Notes: a model not told the origin generated them from the letters alone. DNA of 21,243 nt from Brachionus koreanus (GCA_016987375.1 PJRA01000034.1:223974-245216); one strand, 5' to 3'; positions 1-9,778 are shown, numbered from the stretch's first letter. Translations and numbers: made by a program.

Positions 1-869
1 TGAACCGATTTTTTTTCTTATTATATTTAAAAAAAAAACCGCTTTTTTATTATTTTACCACCTTTTATACACATAAAAACAATCTTTGTGTTTACAAATA
101 AAAAAATTTCTAAACTTTTGCTACATACTGTATAAAGCCAGTATAAAACAAGTGTTTGCTAGCTTACAGATATCGTGAAACTTAGTTATAACTAAAAGCA
201 CGCATTTGCAAGAAAAATCGAGGTTTCAAATTATCAAATGTTTGTTGTTTAAATGTGAAATTTAAAAAGAAAAACAAATAAGCAAAAAAAACAAAATTCT
301 TTTATTTCACATCATGGAATGATTAATTCATTAAAAAATTGTTAAAATTGGAACTAGGAAAGAGTATATTTGTATAATATATTTTATTAGCACAAAACAA
401 TATGCAAAGGAATCGACAATAAAGAATAAATAAATGAATTAAAAATGAATAAAATAGTTTATTCTAATATTTGTAAATTAGATCAAAAACTAGTTATTAG
501 TTACTAGAATAGATAATTATTTAGAATTACCTGATATTATATTGTTCTTATATTTGACAAATAAAATTAAAATCCATTTGACAACTTTTTTTTTCTGTGT
601 TACATTTGTAATTGCATGATTAAAATTTGTAATTTTACATGCAAAAGTATTGTTAAAAAAATTAACATTCTGGATAAATGAAATATTTGGTTATATTATT
701 AAAAGTATATTTATTTTTTGTGAAACATTTAACTTTTGACTTATATTTTATTATTTTGGAAATATTTTAAAAAAATTTTTAATCTATACACTTTATTTTT
801 TTAGTGTATTAAGTGTTTGACTGAATGTAACACTCAATTTTTTTAAGTGTGAAAGTATGGTTTAGGGCA
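1..869. other. AT-rich non-coding stretch
   Basis: This stretch is dominated by A and T runs. I see no reading frame with coding character, no RNA gene and no clear repeat boundary. It ends where the LINE relic becomes recognisable. Confidence 0.6.
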
Positions 870-1065
870 TGTACTTAAGATGAAAGAAAGTCGAATAACA
901 AGAAGAGTCCTGCAATGGAAACCGTAAGACAAGAGGAAAGTAGGAAGACCTGCAAAAGCTTTGATGACTCACTGAAAAGGGTAAGACATGGGATGAAGTA
1001 AGGGTAAAGGCAAAAGACCGACCTGAGTGGAAATCAATAGTAATGACCCTATGCTCCACAAGGGG
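870..1065 (+). pseudogene. LINE reverse-transcriptase ORF, C-terminal relic
   Basis: Conceptual translation in shifting frames gives the C-terminal tail typical of non-LTR retrotransposon ORF2 proteins. First comes RRVLQWKP and KRKVGRPAKA (about 885-955). After frame changes comes TWDEVRVKAKDRPEW followed by KSIVMTLCSTRGV and a stop near 1063. The pattern of basic VGRP, then a Trp-rich DRxxW segment and a LCSTRG tail matches the region after the RT thumb in these LINEs (family knowledge). Several stops and frameshifts lie between the blocks, so it is dead. The GC content is higher than its surroundings. No 3' tail or target-site duplication was identified, and the clade was not resolved. Confidence 0.7.
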
Positions 1066-1537
1066 TGTATAAGAAAGAAAAATCTGCTGATATGAAGACC
1101 GAGGAGCATATTCTAGACTTATTTATTTTAAAACCCCATTTTCTTCATATTGCTATGTCACTTACAAATAAAAGATGAAGATAGTTGGTGATATACAGTT
1201 TGACATCTGTTTTGTTAGTCTTTGGCTTAGAAGAAAATCCGCTTTGGAACACTTGGGAAGTTCGGTTTATAAAAAATGTTTAAATCAACTTGAGAGGCTT
1301 AGATCTTGTGTTTTTGGGAAGACTAGACAAGTCAAAAATGGTTACTAAGCTATTTTTTAAAAATAAAATAAAAGAAAAGAAAAACAAATTTTTATTTTAA
1401 TTAAACTAGAATATTTTTATACTCAATGACAAAATGTATTAAATAAAGTCGAATTTGTACAAATTGAAAATCGATTCAATAAGGTCAAAAAAAAAGTGAC
1501 AAAAAAAAAACTATTAACAATTAACGAATCAGATAAC
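1066..1537. other. Raf 3' flank, non-coding
   Basis: AT-rich DNA between the LINE relic and the Raf stop codon. A TTTATT at 1391-1396 would read AATAAA on the minus strand, about 140 bp past the Raf stop, and is a candidate polyadenylation signal. The piece 1195-1330 has slightly higher GC but no open frame that I can identify. Confidence 0.5.
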
Positions 1538-3323
1538 CTAAATAAACAAATCACAAGTGCTTAAGATGATGCTGGGTGCGGACTTTGATCGCTTAAGATC
1601 AATGTCAGGAACATAGTCGCATCTAACTTGTTTGAGAATTTCATTTATTTCAATGAACAAAGGTCGCTTGTCCCTATCATATTCGGTACAAGTTTTGATC
1701 AAATTTCTAACAAGCTCGGGTGTGTCCTCTCTACAATCGTTCATGTTCAGCTTTAAACGACCCGAGCCGACCAAAAACAAAATCATGCTTTGTTCTTTGT
1801 TTCCGAAGGGTAGCATGCCAGTGACTAATTCATACAACACAACTCCAAACGAATACACATCGGACATTTGTGAATATGGATCGGCGACTTTTTGTTTTAT
1901 TACTTCAGGCGGCATCCATAAAATTGAGCCGGTCGGTTGACATCGTTTGGAATTTTCTTCTTTGAGAGCTGTTTTAACAGTGGCAAGACCAAAGTCTCCT
2001 ATTTTCACAGTCCATTTGAAGCTCTCTAGCAAATAATTGTTCGAGTTGTTTACTTTGGGAATGAGAAATATGTTGTTTGATTTTAAGTCTCTGTGTATGA
2101 TATCTTTGGCGTGCAGATATTCCATTCCGATTGAGGTTTGCTTAGCTATGTCAATCAACTGACCCATTGACCATATGACTTCTTCGACATGCAAATGTTT
2201 GTACAGACTGGAACCAGGACACCATTCAGTTACAATGGCCAATTGATCGCCCATGAAGCAGCCAATAAAGAGCAAAATGTTGTCATGCCGAGTTGATTTT
2301 AGAATGGCGACTTCGTTTCGAAAAGCTTTTATTTGTTCTGTGGTTGGATTTTGAAAGCTGACTGTTTTGACGGCGACTAGTCCGTGAAAAAAATCAGTTC
2401 CCTGATAGACAACGCCGTATGAGCCAGAGCCAATTTTGTGCTCTTTGTTTATTTGCATTCGAGATAGTGGAATTTCCCACGATAGCAACGAGCTCCATCT
2501 GTTCAATTTTTTAATTTTATTTGGGTATTCTGGCTTGATAGAATCACGTGATTTGGATTTGTGCAAAATCTGTGAGCCGTAAATAGTTCTAGAGTCAGAG
2601 TCACTAAGCGACCTTGACCTAGATTGAACTTGTATTTGACCGATGGGCAATATTTGCTCGCTGTTATTCTGCAATTTGTTAAATTTACGCTTCAAAGTCA
2701 ACGTTTGTGTCCATGTTTGACACTGCTTTGGCTTAACAAACACTGACGATGTGCTTGTCTTAATTGGTGTAAATTTTTGCCTCTTAACTTTAGAACATAC
2801 AGTCCGATCTTTTTTATTTCTACAATCATTACATATGCTAACATCACAATTTTTACAGCTGTTTATCATAAAACCCTGACTGTTCAATGTTTTGCATCTA
2901 TCGCATATTCTATACGAAAAAAATTTTTCTTTGATGTTGAATTTTCGCTGAATCACATGCTTTACATCTTCTAAATGACCAATTACCAAATTATTGTCTT
3001 GAATGGATGAGGCAATTGAGTTCCATTCAATAATAATGCTATTCAAATAATTTTATAAATTATATTTACATTAACAATTTAATAAAAAAATGATACTATT
3101 TATCTTTAATATAAGCAACACATTGATCTATGTCGAGGCTTCTTTTTTTCAACTTAGCACCAAGAGCCTCGCTCAACGGAATACTCTTTTTTTCGACAAC
3201 TGCAGTCGAATTGGGAAAGTAAATGCGCAAAAATGCCGGACCTTTATCTCTTTCAATCAATTGGTCAAACCTAGCACAAGTTTGCTTCGAAGCTGAGTAA
3301 AAATTCAAGTCGGTCACGGCCAT
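1538..3323 (-). CDS. Raf-type serine/threonine kinase (RBD, C1, kinase)
   Basis: MAP3K of the Ras-Raf-MEK-ERK cascade. Model: exons 3323-3097 and 3038-1538, with a 58-bp GT-AG intron, phase 2; 575 aa. The splice joins the Ras-binding domain (about residues 28-95): LRIYFPN in exon 1, IIIEWNS in exon 2. R33, K59 and R61 align with C-Raf R59, K87 and R89, the Ras contacts. A C1 zinc module follows (108-157) with seven Cys; the usual first His is Lys108 and the later His is Cys145. The kinase has GSGSYG (279-284), Lys300, Glu318, HRD (391-393), Asn398 and DFGLATVK (424-431), so it should be catalytically active. Odd points are PPE instead of APE (Pro452) and roughly 15 extra residues (NNSNN-rich) between the catalytic loop and DFG. 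A 14-3-3 motif RSKSAP lies near the C-terminus (Ser562), and RSRSLS (Ser219) is a possible CR2 equivalent. It is shorter than C-Raf (648 aa). Confidence 0.93.
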
Positions 3324-3528
3324 AATTTAAAGCTAAAATGCTAAACACATGAGACTGATCTTTTTTCAAGTCCTAGAACCAAAACTTTACAAATTAAATT
3401 AAATTTTATTTCTAATTTTTTAGAATTTCAAGTATAACTTTCCGTTTTTACTTTCAAATAATTTCTCAAAATATTTTTATTTTTTGTTCTATTTTGTTGG
3501 TGTTGTTTTATTTTTTGTGAATAAAAAA
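3324..3528. promoter_or_regulatory. Shared bidirectional promoter region
   Basis: Only 205 bp separate the Raf start codon (minus) from the ATG of the next gene (plus), so both promoters and 5' leaders must lie here or overlap. The sequence is AT-rich and T-rich toward the plus-strand gene. No TATA box or other named element can be assigned with confidence. Confidence 0.45.
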
Positions 3529-3978
3529 ATGATTCCATTTTCGGATAAGAGAAAAGAATTGCGCAGACAAATTGAGAAGCTCTACAGACAAAAAAAAGCC
3601 TTGGCCGAGCTAAACTCGCCCCGGAGCATCAAACTTGTCTCAGACGCCAAAAAGTTTATGGCCACGATGGCAAAAAAATATTTTAACGAGCTTAAAATTT
3701 GCGACCTAATCAATCTCGCTGGCTGTTTTAAATGGTTTAAATTTTTAGATAAATTATCTGAATTTAATTGTTTGATAGAAAAACACAGTCCGGCTAGAAT
3801 TGAGCGGATTAGAGTTTGTACAAATAAGAAACTTAACTTTCTAAGAAGATACGCCTTTGACCAGTTGGGCGTTTCATTTAAACAATTTGATATAATTTGT
3901 CAACAAGCTAAATTTAAAATGAGTAACGTGACATTCACTCAAAATATACTTGATAAGTATTTAAATCGAGAGGAATAA
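3529..3978 (+). CDS. Unrecognised basic 149-aa protein
   Basis: I do not recognise this family. The frame is open slightly further upstream, but 3529 is the first ATG. It gives a single-exon 149-aa protein rich in Lys and Arg. Residues 5-27 (DKRKELRRQIEKLYRQ region) look like a basic amphipathic or coiled-coil helix. The middle (about 45-95) is helical with alternating hydrophobics, including GCFKWFKF. The C-terminal third contains NFLRRYAFDQLG and ends in NREE. There is no signal peptide, membrane segment or cysteine pattern. A polyadenylation signal AATAAA lies at 3991-3996, 13 bp past the stop. Coding evidence is the length of the open frame, its balanced composition in very AT-rich DNA, and the nearby poly(A) signal. 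It is divergent from Raf across a 205-bp gap. The length, basicity and helicity would suit a nucleolar, ribosomal or chromatin-associated role, but that is speculation. Confidence 0.75.
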   Translation: MIPFSDKRKELRRQIEKLYRQKKALAELNSPRSIKLVSDAKKFMATMAKKYFNELKICDLINLAGCFKWFKFLDKLSEFNCLIEKHSPARIERIRVCTNKKLNFLRRYAFDQLGVSFKQFDIICQQAKFKMSNVTFTQNILDKYLNREE

Positions 3979-4038
3979 TTTTATTTTAGAAATAAATTAT
4001 TTTGAAAAAATTTTTTTTTATTTTTTTTGAAAAAAAAA

Positions 4039-4914
4039 ATGCTGAATCTTAAAGATAAAGTGTGTATAGTGACTGGTAGGGTTTAATTTTTTTGTTGTTT
4101 CGAAAAAGTCTCAATTTGATGTGTTTTTAAACAGGGGCTAGCTCTGGCATAGGTCAAGCAACAGCTGTCTTGTTTTCTAAACTAGACTCTAAATTGGTGA
4201 TTAGCGGAAGAGATGAGAAAAATTTGAATGAAACTATTCAACTTTGTGAAAATAAAAACAATGTAACAACAGCAAAAAAATCATTTTTTTATTTTTTTTA
4301 AAAAATTTTAGGTAATAAAAGTTGTTGGTGACATTTGTGATAGTCAAACTCAGCTGTTAATTGTTAAAACATGTTTGGAAAATTTTGGCCGAATCGATGT
4401 GCTAGTGAATAATGCGGGAATTCTACAAAATGCCGGAATCGAGAACTTACATATGCAAGATTATGACTATTTGATGAATGTGAATGTAAAATCGGTGGTT
4501 AGTCTAACGCAGCTATGTGTACCCCATTTGGTTAAGTCAAAAGGTAGCGTGGTAAATGTGTCAAGTGTGGCCGGAAGTAGGAGCTTTCCAAATGTTTTAG
4601 CTTATTGCATGAGCAAAGCAGCACTGGATCAGTTCACTAAATGTGTGGCTCTTGAACTTGCGGACAAGGGCGTGAGAGTCAACTCTGTTAATCCGGGCGT
4701 CATACAGACAAATATACACAAAAGAGCTGGACATGATGAACAACAGTACAAGAAGTTTCTTGAACACTGTCAAACAACTCATGCACTTGGACGGCCAGGC
4801 ACTGCTCTTGAAGTAGCTCACACAATTGCTTTCCTCGCTTCGGACAATGCTTCGTTCATCACTGGAGAACTTGTACATGTTGATGGCGGAAGACATGCCA
4901 TGACTCCAAGATAA
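4039..4914 (+). CDS. Classical short-chain dehydrogenase/reductase, copy 1
   Basis: NAD(P)(H)-dependent oxidoreductase, FabG-like classical SDR; the substrate is unknown. Model: exons 4039-4075, 4135-4262 and 4312-4914, introns of 59 bp (phase 1) and 49 bp (phase 0), 255 aa, the usual family length. The first intron splits the cofactor motif TGASSGIG (from residue 12). NNAG lies at 76-79, the catalytic Ser is Ser128 (VSSVAG), and the YxxxK pair is Tyr141/Lys145. Arg in SGRDE at the end of the second strand suggests NADP(H) preference (family knowledge). The tail carries VDGG and ends RHAMTPR. An AATAAA at 4914-4919 overlaps the last base of the stop codon. It is the first of three tandem paralogues and carries patches almost identical to copy 2. 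Confidence 0.92.
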
Positions 4915-4975
4915 ATAAAATTTTTAAAATTTTAAAGTTTTTATTTTATTTAATAATAAAAAAAAAGCGATTAAA
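4822..4975 (+). repeat. 154-bp block identical to 6192-6345
   Basis: Every base from 4822 to 4975 matches 6192-6345. The block covers the last roughly 93 bp of coding sequence of SDR copy 1 and about 60 bp of non-coding 3' flank including the poly(A) signal. After it, similarity resumes (TATTTAAAGCT) in copy 2 beyond a 12-bp insertion. This points to recent gene conversion or unequal exchange. Confidence 0.95.
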
Positions 4976-5457
4976 TATTTAAAGCTATGAAAGTTATTTT
5001 TTTGTTAATATTTGCTTTGCTTAAGATTGTTGTCGAAAGCTCTTCAAAGTGTCTTTTGAAGCTTTAAGGTTTAAAAAGTTAAAAAACAAAATCAGCTTTC
5101 TTATTTAAAAATGATCAAACAAATAATTTTAAAAATTTTTTCTTTCTTGTTTGCTTTTAAAAGACGAAAAACAACTACTCTATTTTTAACAAATTTTACT
5201 TTTGAGTTGAATTGGTAATTAATATGATTCTTACATATCAAAAATCAAAAATCGCAAATAAATCAAATATTTTAAAATTGAAAAAAAATTGATACCAAAG
5301 GAAAAAATTAATAAAAAATTTAAAAAATTAAAGTTTTTTGCACTGAACTTTTGCAAATAAAAATAAATATTAATTTAATAGTCACATGATCAATAAAAAA
5401 AGAAAAAAAAACAATAAAACTAAATGTAGAAATTAAAGAACGCTTTAAAATTCTAGA
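4915..5457. other. Intergenic between SDR copies 1 and 2
   Basis: The first 60 bp belong to the block duplicated after copy 2. The remainder is AT-rich. A short imperfect hairpin is visible around 5037-5068 (CTTCAAA against TTTGAAG). I see no gene or mobile element. Confidence 0.6.
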
Positions 5458-6284
5458 ATGCTTACTCTAGCAAATAAGACATCGATCATAACTGGTGCCA
5501 GCTCTGGTATAGGCAAAGCTACTGCTATTCTTTTCTCACAACTTGGATCAAAACTTGTGCTTGTTGGACGCGACGAGACCGCTCTTGATCAAACAATCAC
5601 ACTTTGCAATCAAGAATTAAAAAATGATATAATAAAAGTAAGCGGCGATTTGTGCAATGCAGATACATGTAAAAAAATTGTCGAACAAGCTGTTGAGAAA
5701 TTTGGCACCATAAACATTTTGGTAATTTGAAAATAAAAAAAATAGAATGAAAACAGTTTTTTTTTTACTTAAAGGTAAATGCAGCGGGAATACTTAAGGG
5801 TGGAAGTTTGGAAAATATGAAGATGGAAGACTATGATTTATCAATGAATACAAATGTAAAATCAGCCATGATTTTAACCCAATTATGTTTGCCATATTTA
5901 ATTAAAACCAAAGGCTGTGTAGTCAACGTTTCAAGTGTGACTGGTACGAGAAGCTTTCCAGGTGTTTTGCCATACTGTATAAGCAAAGCTGCATTGGATC
6001 AGTTCACTAAATGTGTCGCTCTTGAACTTGCGGACAAGGGCGTGAGAGTCAACTCGGTTAATCCGGGTGTAATAGTCACCAATTTGCACCGCAGAGCCGG
6101 TCAAACTGAAGAAGCATATGCTAAATTTTTAGAAAATTGCAAAAACACTCATGCATTGGGTAGACCAGGCACCAGTGACGAAGTAGCTCAAACAATTGCT
6201 TTCCTCGCTTCGGACAATGCTTCGTTCATCACTGGAGAACTTGTACATGTTGATGGCGGAAGACATGCCATGACTCCAAGATAA
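5458..6284 (+). CDS. Classical short-chain dehydrogenase/reductase, copy 2
   Basis: Same SDR family as its neighbours. Model: exons 5458-5721 and 5775-6284, one 53-bp phase-0 intron, 257 aa. The cofactor motif TGASSGIG is intact and unsplit, unlike copy 1. GRDE follows the second strand, suggesting NADP(H). The usual NNAG reads NAAG, and the only intron falls immediately before it. The catalytic residues are Ser142, Tyr155 and Lys159. The C-terminus is again RHAMTPR, and the AATAAA at 6284-6289 overlaps the stop. Nucleotide identity with copy 1 is patchy: near-identical at 5991-6068, clearly diverged at about 6070-6175, then perfect for 154 bp. The substrate cannot be read from the sequence. 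Confidence 0.92.
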
Positions 6285-6345
6285 ATAAAATTTTTAAAAT
6301 TTTAAAGTTTTTATTTTATTTAATAATAAAAAAAAAGCGATTAAA
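6192..6345 (+). repeat. 154-bp block identical to 4822-4975
   Basis: Second member of the perfect duplication, spanning the 3' coding end of SDR copy 2 and its immediate 3' flank. The flank would be expected to drift quickly, so its identity argues for recent homogenisation. Confidence 0.95.
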
Positions 6346-6462
6346 AAGGCTATTGAATATTTAAAGCTGTTTTAGATTAATTTTTTTTATTTTTATAAAT
6401 TGATATCGGGCATTGATATTGACAAAAAATATAAAAAATTCTAGTTATTAAAATAGTTTAAG

Positions 6463-9400
6463 ATGATTAGTTTAAAAGGTAAAGCAGCCATAATTACAGG
6501 CGCTTCGTCTGGTATTGGAAAAGCAACTGCTATTTTGTTCTCAAAATTAGGATCTAATGTGGTAATTTTGGGACGCGATGAAAATGCGTTGGATGATACC
6601 ATGTCTAAATGTCAATCAAATGTGGTCAAAGTGGTCGGTGATGTATGTGATGATAAAGTTAGAGAAAAGTTGATTGATAGTTGCATATCTAATTTTGGCA
6701 CGTTGACCACTTTGGTAAATAACGCAGCTATATTTAGACTAAGCAGCATTATGAACACAGAAATAAGTGAATATGAAAGAATAATGAATGTAAATTTACG
6801 ATCAGTTGTTAAATTGACTAAAGTGTGTGTACCTTATTTGACTAGAGAGCAAGGCTCTGTGATAAATGTGTCTAGCATTGCTGGAAGTAAAAGCATTCCA
6901 GGCTTGTTGCCTTATTCGATGAGCAAGGCTGGCCTTGATCAATTTACAAAATGTTTGGCTCTAGAGCTAGCAGACCGAGATGTAAGAGTCAATTCTGTAA
7001 AGTATGCATATTTTTACTTTAATTATTGATTTAAATAAAAAAAAAAAACATATCTAACATCTACAAATTGATTGAGAGAAGCAAGCTAGGGTTTCATATC
7101 TAATTTATTTTGGTCTGCGCTCATCACAACCAATCTTATTTCAACTTTCTTCATCGCATTTTCAACAAACTAATTTATTTATTAGTAAGATGTTATTGTT
7201 GAATAAAGGGCATCTTGAATTTGATGATCAATTCAAATAGTTTATAATTATTAATTGGATAAAGATATTAGAATCAATTTTTAAATTTAATTTAAATAAT
7301 TTAAAGCTTTTATTTTGTCAATTTTTTATTATTGTATCTAAATAATAAGCTATCTAAAATATAGTGAATAAATTTTTTTTTAGTAACTAATTGTTTTAGC
7401 TAAGTATCTAAATTTTTTTAATTTTATACCAAAAGTATTTACGTTGCATCTATTAAAAAAAAAAAACGGAAGTAGATTTTTTTTTGATATTTTATTTAAA
7501 AAAATTAAGAAAAAGAAAGAATTCAATCTTTTCTTGTTTTGAGGTTGATCTTGAATTGATTTCAGCTTGCTTTTTGATCCGACTACTAATTAAACGGTCA
7601 GTAAATAAATATAAATTGTCAGTATTTTTTTAAATATTTTGTAAGTATAATTGTTTTTAATTAAATCAATAAATAATTAAAAAATGGTCAGTATTTTAAA
7701 TATATTGTCAGCATAAACTTCTAAGATAGTCAGTAAAAAAATTTAAAACAGTAAATAAATAAATAATTTTAGTTTTTTTTTTGGTAGCATCAACCAACAA
7801 TTGGAACATAAATCTAAAAGCACTTGTTTTTTCATTTGAACTAATGCAAATACCGAAATGATGGAAATGTCGATCCAATTTCTAAATAATAATACTGGCA
7901 TTCCTTCCCATATAAGCTTATATGTAGCATCAGAATGAATGAAATCTGATTTAGTAGCTAATTTTAATAATCGTCTAGTAGAAATGTTGCCTTCTTTAAT
8001 CAGTTATTCATCAGCTTATTAACTGATGCACCAAGATAAGTAATAATTATACTTGTCACGTATCTCAGAAGCTAAGCAATGTGAAATCTTAGTACAAAAA
8101 TTACAATACAAAAAGTAAAAACTATATAATTTTTTTTCTAGTTGCGCAAAAATGGTTCTGTAAAAAGTACAATGTTGTACAAATTTGTACAAACGAATTC
8201 TATGTTCTGCAAAAACTGTGCAATTTAGTGCAAATTTTAACTATTTTACAGAAAAATGAAGAGTAGATGCAAAATTTAAAATTTGGTTGTACAAATTTTT
8301 ACAACATAGTACTCTTTACAGAACCATTTTTGCGCAACTAGAAAAAAAATAAAATAGTTTTTACTTTTTGCATTGTAATTTTTGTACTTAGATTTCACAT
8401 TGCCAGAAGCTAGACGCTTCGAAATGCTGACAGATACATTTAACACTAAGCTTACATCTTGACTTAATTATAAGCTTGTGTACTGTACACGAGCATATAG
8501 GTATAAATAAGGATTCCATTCTTAGAACTTCAAAACGTTCAATTATCTTAATAAAGCTTTTAAAGACTAAATATTATATTTACTATTAACCGGTTACAGA
8601 AATTAAAACTCTAAATTTAGCCACATCATCATCATTGATAAAATCTATATAATAAGAAACAACATATGGTTTATCATCAGATTCTGGTAAATCTGAATTA
8701 TCTTTGCATAATTTTTCTAATTTATCAAGACTAATTTTAGTTGGAGTTAAATAGTTTGATAGTTAATATTTGCTGATATTGATAAAATCTTTTTCTCTCA
8801 ATTTCTCTAAAAAGACAAATATTATAAAAGTATTTAATTTTTATTAGAATAAGATATCTGAAAATTGTTAAACCAAGTGTTGTGAATAATTCAGCAGGAA
8901 TAGAATATTTGCAGAAACTAACAGACCTAAATAATTAACTTATAGCATTTGCTTTGAAATATGCCTCTTAAATTTATTTTTACTAAAATAAAATATTTTA
9001 AAAACCTTTTTTAAAGATCAATTTTGAGCATGATGATTATAATTTGATTATAACACTTAGTTTGTCATTGAAACTATCATTAATAAGTTTAAATATTATA
9101 AGCATATCGCAGTCAATCTAACAACAATTAACATATATAAACTAGCTAAAAGAATTTTTAAAAAAAATTTAATTTATTAAATGCTATATTTTGCTAGTAA
9201 GAAAATTTTAATTCATTACCGTTTATGGTGGGTATAGTTTTCAATTTTTTCCTAAAACTGTATAAATGCTAATTCTAAAAAATAATGAAATAATTATTTG
9301 TTTTAGTTTGACTTTTTTGTACAATAGTCAATTTTCGTTACTTTTTCAATTCTTTTTCAAAAAAAAATTCTGATTGAAAAAAAAAAAAAAAATTTTAAAA

Positions 9401-9673
9401 ATTTAAAAATATGTCACAATATTTTTTGTCTTAAAAACTTTAAATTTAAGTCCAGGCACAATAGAAACCAATATTCACAGACGAGCTGGATACACAGAAG
9501 AACAGTACAAATTGTTTTTGAACAGATGCAAACAAACTCATGCTTTGGGCCGAGCGGGCTATCCAGATGAAGTAGCGAACACAATTGCGTTTCTCGCATC
9601 AGACTTGTCTTCATTTATAACAGGAGAAATAGTTCATGTAGATGGCGGAAGACATGCTATGTCTCCGCGATAA
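6463..9673 (+). CDS. Classical short-chain dehydrogenase/reductase, copy 3, split by a 2.4-kb intron
   Basis: Third tandem SDR. Model: exons 6463-7001 and 9451-9673 joined across a 2449-bp GT-AG intron (phase 2), 253 aa. The join restores VNSVNPG, the same segment as in copies 1 and 2, and the 3' exon then runs colinear with them through HALGR, VDGG and RHAMSPR. The cofactor motif TGASSGIG starts at residue 12, NNAA replaces NNAG (86-89), and the catalytic Ser138, Tyr151 and Lys155 are present. AATAAA lies at 9685-9690. Reading through the donor would truncate the protein after about 188 residues, losing the C-terminal substrate loop. The intron is packed with transposons, so efficient splicing is assumed, not shown. 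The intact frame in both exons argues for a live gene. Confidence 0.87.
7785..7984 (-). pseudogene. MULE-type transposase relic, downstream part
   Basis: Read on the minus strand, the stretch gives [20 protein letters not shown] then [11 protein letters not shown]. After a frameshift it continues [17 protein letters not shown] and FRFMF. This matches the MULE (Mutator-like) transposase DDE core in order: the D-A-T-Y-K strand with the first catalytic Asp, the GxPVL segment, then D(K)xxxFHPFG and the SxNEKTxxF segment (family knowledge). The frameshift and truncation make it non-functional. It continues the 8599-8755 fragment; the solo LTR lies between them. Confidence 0.75.
7985..8598 (+). mobile_element. 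Solo LTR with 4-bp target duplication
   Basis: The element begins TGTTGCC and ends GGTTACA (TG...CA). It is flanked by GAAA on both sides (7981-7984 and 8599-8602). Removing it joins the two MULE fragments in frame as LIS-TRRLL, which independently fixes the boundaries. Inside are a TATA box TATAAATAA (8502-8510) and AATAAA (8550-8555) in the order expected for a plus-strand U3-R. Without the MITE and one of its TSD copies the LTR would be 276 bp. No internal region or second LTR is present, so it is a recombination remnant. The superfamily is not established; the 4-5 bp duplication would suit Ty3/gypsy, among others. Confidence 0.75.
8075..8404. mobile_element. MITE copy 1, 330 bp, 8-bp target duplication AGAAGCTA
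   Basis: Flanked by perfect AGAAGCTA duplications at 8067-8074 and 8405-8412. The ends are long imperfect inverted repeats of about 90 bp: left starts AGCAATGTGAAAT, right (reversed) GGCAATGTGAAAT. Both arms carry TAGTTGCGCAAAAATGGTTCTGTA-like sequence around 8140-8165 and 8319-8340. The unique centre contains GCAAAAACTGTGC. There is no transposase, so it is non-autonomous. It sits inside the solo LTR, making it the youngest layer here. The 8-bp duplication fits hAT, P or Merlin-type elements, but the GGCAWTGTGAA terminus matches none that I know. Confidence 0.88.
8599..8755 (-). pseudogene. MULE-type transposase relic, upstream part
   Basis: The minus-strand frame reads [15 protein letters not shown], then a [15 protein letters not shown] segment, and ends FRVLIS exactly at the solo LTR boundary. 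A segment of the form PxxxDxPFVV...F(R)xxIST(R)RLL precedes the MULE DDE core in related transposases (family knowledge). The missing TRRLL follows immediately at 7983 on the other side of the LTR. No start or upstream zinc finger was recognised. Confidence 0.65.
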
Positions 9674-9778
9674 AACTTTTATAAAATAAATTTTATTCAA
9701 ATGTTTTTTTTCTTTTTTTTCTCTATCAGATAAGGGTGTATTGATTTTCTAAAGACTAAAAATTTTACCACTATTTTT

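Larger units (their letters stand above)
7002..9450 (+). other. Large intron of SDR copy 3
   Basis: Donor GTATGC at 7002, acceptor TTTAAG ending 9450. The middle (7785-8755) is a nested transposon stack described separately. The flank 7595-7760 has five scattered copies of a short GTCAGTA/GTCAGCA-type motif in AT-rich DNA. 7030-7590 and 8760-9440 are AT-rich, with no element I can name. Confidence 0.7.

Noticed and set aside
862..1059. Minus-strand frame of 65 codons across the LINE relic.
   Set aside because: It is antisense to the reverse-transcriptase remnant and has no protein-like character.
9414..9614. Minus-strand frame over the 3' exon of SDR copy 3.
   Set aside because: It is the antisense shadow of the real SDR exon, which aligns with the other two copies.
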